NCBI GenBank assembly: GCA_963662705.2 | Contig: OY759767.1 | Coordinates: forward strand, 3,100,001 to 3,164,000 | Origin: JAPPHA01 sp963662705 | Lineage (GTDB): Bacteria > Pseudomonadota > Alphaproteobacteria > Rhodobacterales > Rhodobacteraceae | Reading direction: 5' to 3' | Length of the DNA: 64,000 nt | Shown: piece by piece, positions 1-7,941 of the stretch | Numbering within the stretch: the first letter of the stretch is position 1 | Layout of the letters: every line of letters begins with the position of its first letter | Notes under the pieces: model-generated | What the model saw: only the letters and a program-made list of their open reading frames with translations | The model's database searches: none | What the model was told of the DNA's origin: nothing | Translations under genes and position numbers: made by a program

Positions 1-663
1 GGCAATGCGTTCGCGCACGTCACGGATCGACCAGAACTGTCCGATCCGGTTTTCGTTTCCGATGTCGCCCATCGGCATGACTTCGATGAACGTGATGTCG
101 AGATCTTTCCTAGCGCACCACTCGATCAGCGACTCGAGTTCGTCCTCGTTGAATCCCTTCAGGGCAACCGTGTTGATCTTGACCCGGATTCCGGCAGAGA
201 GGGCTGAATCGATTCCTTCAAGCACCTGCCCGAGGCGGCCCCAACGGGTAATTCGGGAGAACTTGTCCGGGTCGAGGGTGTCGAGGGAAACGTTGATCCT
301 CCTGACGCCACAGCCGTAAAGATCCTCCGCGAACCGGCGTAGTTGCGAACCGTTAGTCGTGACCGTCAATTCATCCAGGCTGCGGGTGTCGAGGTGTCTC
401 GACATCGAGCGGAAAAACTCGATGATGTTGCGCCGAACCAGCGGTTCACCCCCGGTGATCCGCAGCTTGCGCACTCCTTCCCGGACAAAGGCGGAACAGA
501 GCCGGTCCAACTCCTCCAGCGTCAGGAGTTCGGCCTTTGGAAGGAACGTCATGTTTTCCGACATGCAATACACGCATCGAAAATCACAGCGGTCCGTTAC
601 CGAAACACGGAGATAGGTGATCGAGCGGCCAAAGGGATCGACTAGTGTTGGTACTCTCGCCAT
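1..663 (-). CDS. moaA: GTP 3',8-cyclase MoaA (N-terminal part, runs off left edge)
   Basis: Radical-SAM enzyme that converts GTP to 3',8-cyclo-GTP, the first step of molybdenum cofactor synthesis. Reading leftwards from the ATG at 663, the protein begins MARVPTLVDPFGR. It carries the CxxxCxxC iron-sulfur motif as TDRCDFRCVYCM near residues 23-34, then the SAM-binding RITGGEPLVR and the substrate region with INVSLDTLDP and MPMGDIGNENR. All are characteristic of MoaA. About 220 of the usual 320-330 residues are inside the window and the C-terminal second cluster region is missing only because the window ends. No other moa gene is visible. The family call is secure. Confidence 0.93.
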   Translation of the reverse strand, partial: MARVPTLVDPFGRSITYLRVSVTDRCDFRCVYCMSENMTFLPKAELLTLEELDRLCSAFVREGVRKLRITGGEPLVRRNIIEFFRSMSRHLDTRSLDELTVTTNGSQLRRFAEDLYGCGVRRINVSLDTLDPDKFSRITRWGRLGQVLEGIDSALSAGIRVKINTVALKGFNEDELESLIEWCARKDLDITFIEVMPMGDIGNENRIGQFWSIRDVRERIA

Positions 664-1293
664 GGGAATGATTTAGCCGTCCGGGTGAATTCGTGCAAGC
701 AAAGAGGGGCGCATCGGGGACATACCATGATTTTGTTGCCGCGTCATTGCCGACCTGGCCTTCCCGTTCACGATGTCCGCCCGATTCCGGCCCCACGGAG
801 GCAAATGGCGCACGAAAGCTCCGAGATTCGGATTTTCAGCGATTTGCCGACGGAAGTCCGTCAAACGGCTGACGATTTCCTTATAGGCGCTCCCGGTCCC
901 TCCGAATCATCCTGAACAACGAATCCGGGAAACATCCGATTGATCGGCATTCGGATGAATCGCCAAACCGCGTTCGATCCGTCCGCTTCCCGTCGCGACG
1001 TGGGGAGGAAATGGTGTCAGCGTTTCCGACCGGTTCGAAAACGCATCCCGAAAAGGCCGGTTCGTCGCGCCCGACCCTGGAGACGACGCAGGTTTGGAGG
1101 CGGGTCAATCAATAGCCGGGACGACCGCTGCCGAAAGGCGGACCGGAGCAGCCCGAACCATGAGCGCGTTCGTTGCCCGCGCAACTGAAATCCGTCACGA
1201 CGACTGCCGGTCGAAAGAGTCGGGACAAGGCGGTATTGGCGGAAACTCCGACTCGGATTCCTGACAAACAGGCCGTGATCAACCCTTACACCT
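664..1293. other. Intergenic region, no gene recognised
   Basis: This 630-base stretch lies between the divergent moaA and dusA genes, so it must hold both promoters. Short open frames exist on both strands, but none resembles a known protein or has a convincing ribosome-binding site. I saw no tRNA, repeat or terminator. Confidence 0.5.
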
Positions 1294-1341
1294 TTGATAA
1301 ACGGGTCCAATCAAATGACGAGAACGACCAGGGTTGGGGCG

Positions 1342-2355
1342 ATGGCCAAAAAACAGTGCGCCAGGGTATCGGTTGCCCCCATGATGGATTGGACGGACCG
1401 CCACTGCAGGTTTTTTCACCGGCAGTTTTCGCGCCGCACGATGCTTTATACCGAAATGATTCCCGCCCAGGCACTCGTTCATGGCGCCGCCCCTCGACTG
1501 CTGGAATTCAATCCGGCCGAGCATCCCGTCGCGCTTCAAATTGGCGGATCGTGCCCCGACCAACTCGCCGGAGCGACTCGCGTCGGATGCGAGGCCGGCT
1601 ACGACGAAATCAATCTGAATGTTGGATGCCCGTCGGGACGTGTCAGGGAAGGAGGCTTCGGGGCTTGCCTCATGGCGGATCCGGACCACGTCGCGCGTTG
1701 CGTCGAGTCCATGCAGTCAGTGGCCGGGAACACGGAGATCACGGTCAAGTGCCGAACCGGAATCGACGACCAGGATCCACATGTTGCGCTGCCCGGGTTC
1801 ATCGGCAGGGTCGCCGCCGCGGGCGTGACGATCATCGCCATACACGCCCGGAAGGCGCTGTTGAACGGGATAAGCCCGCGAGACAACAGGCGGATTCCAC
1901 CCCTCGACCATGAACTCGTCACGCAGATGAAACAGCGATTCGGGCGGCTCTCGATCATACTCAATGGCGGCTTGGAGTCCCTGGACCAGGCTATCGATCA
2001 CCTGAACTCCGGGATCGACGGCGTCATGTTCGGGCGTGCGGCCTACAACAACCCGTCAGGCATTCTCGGACCGGCCGATCGCCGCCTGTTCAAAGAGACC
2101 GGAAGCGACGTGTCTCCCGAAGTCGCGGTACAGGCAATGATTCCCTACATCGAATCCGAACTGGCGCGAGGACAGCGGCTCCACGCAATCACACGCCACA
2201 TGATGGGCGCTTTCGCGGGGCGTCCGGGTGCCCGACGATGGCGCCGCAAGCTCTCGACCGCTGGACAGCATCAGGGGACCGGTCCGGAATTCATTGAAGC
2301 GGCATTACGGGAAATCGATGCGCCGGCCAGGGATGAAAACGCGCCGTTCGCATGA
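1342..2355 (+). CDS. dusA: tRNA-dihydrouridine synthase, DusA type
   Basis: FMN enzyme that reduces uridine 20/20a in the tRNA D-loop. The protein opens with SVAPMMDWTDRHCRFF, the DusA signature for flavin binding. It continues with INLNVGCPSGRV, which holds the catalytic cysteine in the NxGCPS motif, then ITVKCRTGID, the HARKALLNG segment and the FMN-phosphate region ILNGG with GVMFGRAAYNNP. These identify DusA rather than DusB or DusC. Length is about 337 residues, normal for the family. I chose the ATG at 1342 because it leaves a short leader before SVAPM; the frame is open upstream and an ATG at 1315 or TTG at 1294 is also possible. It is a single gene with no obvious operon partner. Confidence 0.93.
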   Translation: MAKKQCARVSVAPMMDWTDRHCRFFHRQFSRRTMLYTEMIPAQALVHGAAPRLLEFNPAEHPVALQIGGSCPDQLAGATRVGCEAGYDEINLNVGCPSGRVREGGFGACLMADPDHVARCVESMQSVAGNTEITVKCRTGIDDQDPHVALPGFIGRVAAAGVTIIAIHARKALLNGISPRDNRRIPPLDHELVTQMKQRFGRLSIILNGGLESLDQAIDHLNSGIDGVMFGRAAYNNPSGILGPADRRLFKETGSDVSPEVAVQAMIPYIESELARGQRLHAITRHMMGAFAGRPGARRWRRKLSTAGQHQGTGPEFIEAALREIDAPARDENAPFA

Positions 2356-2508
2356 GGACGCCGAATCCGCGCGAGCGCGCCCGGCGGCAATGCCCTTGCG
2401 GGTGTGCAGCACCGCCAGGCGGGAAGATCGATGCTCCTTGTTCTGGCCGCACTGACCGTGACGGCGGGTGCCCCGATCGAGATGAACCTTTCCCGCCCTT
2501 TTTCCTTG

Positions 2509-3429
2509 TCAGGTACCTAGCCGGGCGCCCGGAGCGATGCCTTCGGATCTGGCCCATTCAATTGCGGGAATTTTTCCCTGACCATCAGGGCGAACACGTT
2601 TCATCACGATACGGCCTCCATTGCCCTGAACGGTGACACCGTCAACCGAAACATCCGCGATGTCGCCAACCGGTCCGAATCCTTCGGTTCTGGAACTGTC
2701 AAATATCTGGATTCGCTTGCCTTCATGGGTCGTCCACGCGCCAGGTGCGGGATTCGCCGCCCTGATGATATTGTAGGTCTCGACGACCGGTTTCGACCAG
2801 TCGAGTCGCGCCTGCTCCCTGCCGAACCAGCTTTCATATGAACCGTCGTCAAGCCGCTGGTCGTGGCGAATGACAACTCCTGCCTTGACCAGGTCCAGGC
2901 TTTCCATCATCGCATCGACACCCATTGGAAACAGTTTCTTGAAATAGACATCTCCCAGGGTTTCGTCAGGCCCGATCGGGCATGTCTTCTGCATCAGGAT
3001 CGGCCCTTCGTCCAACCCGTCGTTCGGCCAGAATATCGTCAGTCCTGTCATGGACCTGCCCATGGCGATCGGCCAGTTGATCGAACTCGGGCCCCGGTGA
3101 TGCGGGCAAAGTGACGGATGGTACTGGAATGTCCCGATGCGCGGTGCGTCGAGCACCGCTTGCGGCACGAAGAGCAATACATAGGCCATCAGGCAGATGT
3201 CGGCTTCGAAGCCCTCCATGAGTTCGAGGGCTTCCGGTGTTTTCCAGGAGCCTGGCTGGTGAACGGGAAGCCCGTTGTCCGCTGCTGCCTCCGCCAGGGG
3301 GTCCACGGGCCGGCCGGCCTTCTGCGGCGCGCAGCAAACCGCGACGACCTCTTCACCCCTCTCGAGCAGTCGATCCAGGACCGCTTTTCCGAACGCCTGT
3401 TGTCCATGTACCACGATTCGCATTCCCAA
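2509..3429 (-). CDS. Formyltransferase-family protein (methionyl-tRNA formyltransferase / formyl-THF dehydrogenase N-domain type)
   Basis: A 306-residue protein with the formyl-transferase fold followed by a C-terminal OB-like domain. The catalytic region reads YHPSLCPHHRGPSSINW, and the downstream loop reads WPNDGLDEGPIL with the conserved catalytic Asp. This pattern (His-Pro-Ser-Leu-x-Pro and DxGPI) is closer to the hydrolase domain of 10-formyltetrahydrofolate dehydrogenase than to true Fmt, which has Asn before the His. The C-terminal half (ARLDWSKPVVETYN, NPAPGAWT) matches the same families. It probably uses or releases a formyl group carried by tetrahydrofolate, or formylates a sugar or amino group; the substrate is not determined. 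The many C1-releasing demethylases in this window make a folate-recycling role plausible. Confidence 0.75.
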   Translation of the reverse strand: MGMRIVVHGQQAFGKAVLDRLLERGEEVVAVCCAPQKAGRPVDPLAEAAADNGLPVHQPGSWKTPEALELMEGFEADICLMAYVLLFVPQAVLDAPRIGTFQYHPSLCPHHRGPSSINWPIAMGRSMTGLTIFWPNDGLDEGPILMQKTCPIGPDETLGDVYFKKLFPMGVDAMMESLDLVKAGVVIRHDQRLDDGSYESWFGREQARLDWSKPVVETYNIIRAANPAPGAWTTHEGKRIQIFDSSRTEGFGPVGDIADVSVDGVTVQGNGGRIVMKRVRPDGQGKIPAIEWARSEGIAPGARLGT

Positions 3430-3715
3430 CTCCCGATTGTTTCCTCTCGGCCCGAGCGATTTCAGGCCTGCCTGAAAATGACCCTTTCCGCCCCGACCGG
3501 ACGATCACTCCGGCACAAGCAAGGTCCGTACGTCATTGATGTTCCGGCGCTGTCATTCTTCGACCGCCAAGGGCCGAATGGGCACCAACGCGCTCAAACG
3601 CGCTGCCGACCGATGCGGCAGCCACCATGACCACGTCTCGAAATTCCGCTGCCGCGGGACTTGCATCCGGCGAAGCGTACAGCTGGGACGGCCGTTGCCT
3701 GAATCGCGGAGCATG

Positions 3716-4534
3716 TCAGGCAAGCTTGCCTACGCGCTCCCGGCCGGTTCCTGCCGACAACTCCGAATCCCCGACCAGGCCATGTTTCGTCGGTCGCCGC
3801 TTCAGGGTCCTGTCGGCCGATCCGGATTCACCGGCCGCCCGAACTTCGGTAACCCAGGTCGCCTGAACATGATCGTGCAGCCGCAAGGTATGCTCCCGGA
3901 CAAGTCTTGACGCCAGGTCCGCGTCTCGCTTTTCCAGCGCGTCAATTATTGCCATGTGTTCGCCGACAGACCGGATTGCGCGGTCGCTTTCCTCGATTGC
4001 ACGGCGCCTGACGGCACGCATGTGCATGAACAGCCCGTCGGTCAAGTCCTTGAGCAACGCGCATTTTGACAATTTCAGGATGCCCTGGTGAAAGCGGATA
4101 TTGGCTTCCGAGTATTCTCCGACATCCCTGGTGACCGACGACTCGCTGTACTTTTCCGCCAGTGAGCGAATCCTGCGGATTTCAGCATCGGACGCCCGGA
4201 CGGTCGCCAGGCGCACGGCCATGCTTTCGAGCGCCGCCCACGCGATGATCATTTCAAGGATTTCGTCGAGCGACTTGCGCCTGACATAGACACCCCTCCT
4301 CGGCTGTATGGTCACGAATCCGTCCTGTTCAAGGCGCGCGAGCGCTTCCCTGACCGGCGTTCTCGAAATTCCCAGTTGCTCGGCCATCTTCCGTTCGTCC
4401 AGCCGCAATTCGGCATTCTCGGCATAGATATTCATCTCGAGAATCGCGGCGAGCAGGACATCGTAAATGTGATCCTTGAGCGTGTGTCGAATGGAAATCG
4501 GTTTCAGTTCTATGCTCATCCCCTCAAGCCGCAT
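3716..4534 (-). CDS. GntR-family transcriptional regulator with FCD domain
   Basis: A 272-residue FadR-subfamily regulator. Residues 15-80 form a winged helix-turn-helix with the diagnostic ISRTPVREALARLEQDGFV and the wing PRRGVYVR. The remainder is an all-helical FCD ligand domain with metal-binding-type residues in FHQGILKL and GEHMAIIDAL. The C-terminal ~40 residues (from about EVRAAGESG) are rich in charged and small residues and look like an unstructured tail. It is transcribed away from the CoA-ligase operon starting at 4956. Two matching palindromes in the shared 420-base gap are likely its operators. A start at 4519 is an alternative but leaves no spacing for its purine-rich GAGGGG. 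Confidence 0.9.
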   Translation of the reverse strand: MRLEGMSIELKPISIRHTLKDHIYDVLLAAILEMNIYAENAELRLDERKMAEQLGISRTPVREALARLEQDGFVTIQPRRGVYVRRKSLDEILEMIIAWAALESMAVRLATVRASDAEIRRIRSLAEKYSESSVTRDVGEYSEANIRFHQGILKLSKCALLKDLTDGLFMHMRAVRRRAIEESDRAIRSVGEHMAIIDALEKRDADLASRLVREHTLRLHDHVQATWVTEVRAAGESGSADRTLKRRPTKHGLVGDSELSAGTGRERVGKLA

Positions 4535-4650
4535 TCAACATCGAAGCTGCCGTCAGAACTCCGTTCCATCAAGCCGACGTGCGAAGTTGCCGCCCGCTCG
4601 CCGGTTCGTATAAGTGGCAGCGCCTTGCCCGAAAACAAGGTTTTGTTTCA

Positions 4651-4667
4651 GGTATCATGTATACCAC
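4651..4667. promoter_or_regulatory. Putative GntR operator 1
   Basis: The 17-base sequence GGTATCATGTATACCAC contains the inverted repeat GGTAT-N5-ATACC. Its reverse complement differs at one position from a second site at 4866-4882. It lies 117 bases upstream of the GntR gene. Spacing and symmetry fit FCD-type GntR binding sites; binding itself is inferred. Confidence 0.6.
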
Positions 4668-4865
4668 ATCACGGTGAACCGGCACAATAACCGATTGTTC
4701 GAAACCGTGTCCGGGTTGATCTGTCGCCTGCCCCGGGATGGAATCATTCAACGGCGGAACTTACCACTCTCCGACCGGGACCAGGAAAGCCCGTGACGCT
4801 CCTTTCCCGGATGTCCGAGTCACTTTTCGGATAACGTTCTGATCGAATTGACGATATGGCGTGTT

Positions 4866-4882
4866 GTGGTATACATAATACC
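4866..4882. promoter_or_regulatory. Putative GntR operator 2
   Basis: GTGGTATACATAATACC, again GGTAT-N5-ATACC, in inverted orientation to the site at 4651-4667 and matching it at 16 of 17 positions. It sits 73 bases upstream of the CoA-ligase start at 4956, where a repressor could block transcription. Regulation is inferred from position and symmetry. Confidence 0.62.
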
Positions 4883-4955
4883 AAATGAATTTGAACGTTG
4901 TTGACCTTGCGATGGAAAGCGGCAATTGTCTCGGCAACCGAAAGGACGGTTTGCA

Positions 4956-6113
4956 ATGTTTCTGACCGAGAATCGTTCCAAGGAATTGCTCTCCGGATAC
5001 GGCGTGAGGATTCCTGCTGGTCGGACCGCGAAATCGGAAACTGAAGCCGTCGCCGTTGCCGGCGAACTTGGGTGCAGCCAATTCGCAGTCAAGGCGCAGA
5101 TCCTCGCAGGGGGCCGCGGGCTTGCCGGAGGAGTCGGTTTTGCAAATTCCCCCCGAAACGCCGGAATCGAAGCGCGGAAGATTCTCGGCACCCGACTGGT
5201 GACCGAGCAGACCGGCCCGGAAGGCGAAACTGTCGAGACCGTCTACGTGGAAGAGGCCGTGAACTTCCGTTCTTCACTGTATTTCGCGATCGTTATTGAT
5301 CAGACGACGGCAATGCCTGCACTCCTGGGCTCTTCGGAAGGCGGCGTGGAATTCGAGGAAAAAGCAGCCCGGAATCCGGACATTCTCGTCACCTGCCCCC
5401 TGTCTCCCGACTGTTCGGGAGACAATGTCGAAATCATCGACTTTCTCGCCCGCATGGGAATCCCGGAAAACCACAGGGACGGCGCTTTCGAATTGGTGAA
5501 CGGTTGCGTGAAGGCGTTCGGGGATCTCGACATCAACATTCTCGAGATCAACCCGATGGCAATCACGGAAGGCGATGAGGTCCTGGCGGTCGATGCAAAG
5601 ATTTCGCTCGACGACAACGCGCTCTTTCGCCATCCGGAATACGAAGCCCTTTCCACGGAACTGCAGCCCGACCCGGTCGAACAGACCGCCAGGGAAAACG
5701 AAATCAACTTCGTTCGCCTTGGCGGAGACATCGGAGTCGTGACCAATGGTGCCGGACTTGGACTAGCCACGAACGACATGCTGATCGACGCGGGTGGGCG
5801 ACCGGCAAACTTCATGGATATTCGAACAACGGCGACCAGCCTGCAGATCGCGAAGGGCGTAACGCTCCTGCTCGAGGACACCTCCGTCAAGGCTATACTT
5901 CTCAACGTCCACGGCGGAGGCATGACAGTCTGCGATACCGTTGTCGAAGGGCTCGCGTTTGCCTACTCGCGATCTGCTCGCCGACCTCCGGTCATTGCGC
6001 GTCTCGCAGGCCAGAACGCGCCGTGGGCGCGAACGATCCTGAAGGACCGGCACCTGCCCTATGAGCATTTCGAGTCGATGACTTCGGCCATTGCACGCGT
6101 CGTGTCACTCTGA
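4956..6113 (+). CDS. ADP-forming carboxylate-CoA ligase, beta subunit (SucC/MtkA-like)
   Basis: ATP-grasp subunit of a succinyl-CoA-synthetase-type enzyme, 385 residues, close to SucC (388). The N-terminal ATP-grasp shows VKAQILAGGRGLAGGV and LEINPMAI with DAKISLDDNA for nucleotide and metal binding. The C-terminal CoA-ligase domain shows GVVTNGAGLGLATND and LLNVHGGG. The start at 4956 has AAAGGACGG seven bases upstream. It is followed 18 bases later by the alpha subunit. Substrate could be succinate, malate (as in MtkAB of the serine cycle) or another dicarboxylate. A dedicated GntR regulator and no other TCA-cycle genes nearby argue against the housekeeping enzyme. Family certain, substrate open. 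Confidence 0.85.
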   Translation: MFLTENRSKELLSGYGVRIPAGRTAKSETEAVAVAGELGCSQFAVKAQILAGGRGLAGGVGFANSPRNAGIEARKILGTRLVTEQTGPEGETVETVYVEEAVNFRSSLYFAIVIDQTTAMPALLGSSEGGVEFEEKAARNPDILVTCPLSPDCSGDNVEIIDFLARMGIPENHRDGAFELVNGCVKAFGDLDINILEINPMAITEGDEVLAVDAKISLDDNALFRHPEYEALSTELQPDPVEQTARENEINFVRLGGDIGVVTNGAGLGLATNDMLIDAGGRPANFMDIRTTATSLQIAKGVTLLLEDTSVKAILLNVHGGGMTVCDTVVEGLAFAYSRSARRPPVIARLAGQNAPWARTILKDRHLPYEHFESMTSAIARVVSL

Positions 6114-6131
6114 TCGGCAAGGACGTCATTC

Positions 6132-7016
6132 ATGGGAATTCTCGTCGACCGGAGCACCAGGGTCATTGTTCAGGGAATGACCGGAAGGTCGGGCACTTTC
6201 TACACGGATCTCGCCCTGCGTTACGGTTCGGCCTATGTTGGAGGAGTCAGGCCGGGAAAGGGCGCCACGAGGCATGTGGGCCTGCCGGTCTTCGATACTG
6301 TCGCTGAAGCCATGGCAGAGACAGGTGCGACGGCGAGCCTGATCCTGGTACCCGCACATCATGCCGCCGACGCGATGCTGGAGGCCGTTAAAGCCAATAT
6401 CGGCGTGGCTGTCTGCGTGACGGAGCGGGTACCCGTGCACGACGTGATGCGTGTCCGGGCGGCGCTCGAGAACTCGACCACTGTGCTTGTCGGCCCCAAC
6501 TCCCAGGGGGTCCTGACGCCTGACGAATGCAAGATCGGCGTGATGTCGACAGCCGATGCCCGGCCAGGATGCATCGGGATTGCGTCACGCTCCGCATCCC
6601 TGACGAGCGAAATTGTTGCTCAGACGAGTCGTGCGGGCCTCGGGCAATCTACGACCGTTGGAATTGGAGGGGACCCGATTCACGGACTCGGCTTCCGGAG
6701 CTGCCTCGAGATGTATCTGCATGACGAACAGACAAGGGGCGTGATCCTGATCGGCGAGATCGGCGGCACGGAAGAAGAGCAGGCTGCCGAGTACCTGTCC
6801 TCGGAATCCTTTCACAAGCCGGTCGTTGCGTTGATTGCGGGCAGGCACGCGCCCCGCGAGCGCCGCATGGGCCATGCCGGAACCCTGTCGATGTTCGGGT
6901 CAAGGTCGGTCCAGGAGAAATCTGACCGTCTCGCCGCCGCGGGTGTCCAAATCGCGTCGGATGCGGACCAAGTCACACCGATGATGGCCGCGGCGCTGGC
7001 CGAATCACCGGAATAG
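6132..7016 (+). CDS. ADP-forming carboxylate-CoA ligase, alpha subunit (SucD/MtkB-like)
   Basis: Partner of the upstream beta subunit, 294 residues. The N-terminal CoA-binding Rossmann domain begins STRVIVQGMTGRSGTFYT. The ligase domain contains GEIGGTEEEQAAEY and the phosphohistidine loop RRMGHAGTLS, so the catalytic His is present. After that loop the sequence SMFGSRSVQEKSD differs from the AxGGKGTA stretch typical of true SucD, which hints at a substrate other than succinate. It overlaps nothing and lies in the same operon; the PhyH-type gene follows 54 bases downstream. Together the pair activates a carboxylate through a phosphohistidine intermediate. Confidence 0.85.
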   Translation: MGILVDRSTRVIVQGMTGRSGTFYTDLALRYGSAYVGGVRPGKGATRHVGLPVFDTVAEAMAETGATASLILVPAHHAADAMLEAVKANIGVAVCVTERVPVHDVMRVRAALENSTTVLVGPNSQGVLTPDECKIGVMSTADARPGCIGIASRSASLTSEIVAQTSRAGLGQSTTVGIGGDPIHGLGFRSCLEMYLHDEQTRGVILIGEIGGTEEEQAAEYLSSESFHKPVVALIAGRHAPRERRMGHAGTLSMFGSRSVQEKSDRLAAAGVQIASDADQVTPMMAAALAESPE

Positions 7017-7070
7017 CCAACGGGCGCAGTTTGACAACGGCGTACCAGGCTGCCTCCGCCCCTGTTCAGA

Positions 7071-7868
7071 ATGAATCGTTCGATCCGAGAGAAATACGCG
7101 GTCAGGGGATGGGTCAAGTTCCCGGTCGATCCGCGTCTCCGGTCATGGCTTGCGGCCGCAGCGCCGGCGGCGTTCGAGGCCGCCGCCGCTCCGGACGTTC
7201 GAAGGGAATGGCTCCGTCACGGCGACACCTGGCTCGTCGGCGTCTCGGCACTGCCCAACCACGCGGACGGATCGGTCGGCGGATCCAGGCCGCTTTCCTG
7301 CAGCGCGACTGATTTCATCAAGGAAATCCAGGGGTTTACTGCCTGGGACCGGGCCCAGGTGTCGGTCTGTTTTCGGGGGTATCCGCGGCGTGATGCGCAT
7401 GAATCGATCAACGCGCACAGGTACCGGGTGGATCGGGACGCGGCCCATGTCGATGGCCTTCATCCGGTCGGTACCGGAAGACGGCGCCATCTCCGGGAAT
7501 TGCATCGGTTCGTGCTCGGGATCCCTGTGAATGAATCGCCCGCGAAAGCGGCGCCATTCGTGGTCTGGGACGGATCTCATGAAGTCATGAGAAAGGTATT
7601 CCGGGAGGCATTCGGATCGTTGGAACCGGACCAGTGGAGCGATGTCGACGTTACCGACGTCTACCAAGACGCGCGACGATCGATCTGGGCAGACTGCGCC
7701 AGGCGCGAACTGCCGGCCAGTCCGGGCGAAGCCTACCTCGTCCACCGCTTCGCATTGCACGGGATGGCGCCATGGCCGGACACCCTGCACGGACCCCGGG
7801 AAGGGCGCATGATCCTTTACTTTCGTCCGCCATTTCCGCTCGGTCGCGCCTGGCTGAACGATCCGTAA
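7071..7868 (+). CDS. Phytanoyl-CoA dioxygenase (PhyH)-like Fe(II)/2-oxoglutarate oxygenase
   Basis: A 265-residue protein with the double-stranded beta-helix metal triad of PhyH-like oxygenases. The proximal HxD is in RDAAHVDGLHP (about residues 121-131), the distal His in VHRFALHGMAPW and the 2-oxoglutarate-anchoring Arg in GREGRMILYFRPP, read here as PREGRMILYF. Such enzymes hydroxylate small carbon substrates, often acyl-CoAs or amino-acid derivatives. It is third in the operon behind the CoA-ligase pair, so its substrate may be the acid or CoA ester handled by that enzyme. No strong ribosome-binding site precedes the ATG at 7071, so the start is moderately certain. Confidence 0.72.
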   Translation: MNRSIREKYAVRGWVKFPVDPRLRSWLAAAAPAAFEAAAAPDVRREWLRHGDTWLVGVSALPNHADGSVGGSRPLSCSATDFIKEIQGFTAWDRAQVSVCFRGYPRRDAHESINAHRYRVDRDAAHVDGLHPVGTGRRRHLRELHRFVLGIPVNESPAKAAPFVVWDGSHEVMRKVFREAFGSLEPDQWSDVDVTDVYQDARRSIWADCARRELPASPGEAYLVHRFALHGMAPWPDTLHGPREGRMILYFRPPFPLGRAWLNDP

Positions 7869-7941
7869 CCCCGGTATACCCGGCTCGCCGGAAATCCGGG
7901 CCTGTCACCAGAAACGGACCCGGGCATGGCGCGGACAAGGC

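Noticed and set aside
4956..7016. Calling the CoA-ligase pair sucCD outright
   Set aside because: The family is clear but the regulator, neighbours and altered loop leave malate or another acid equally possible.
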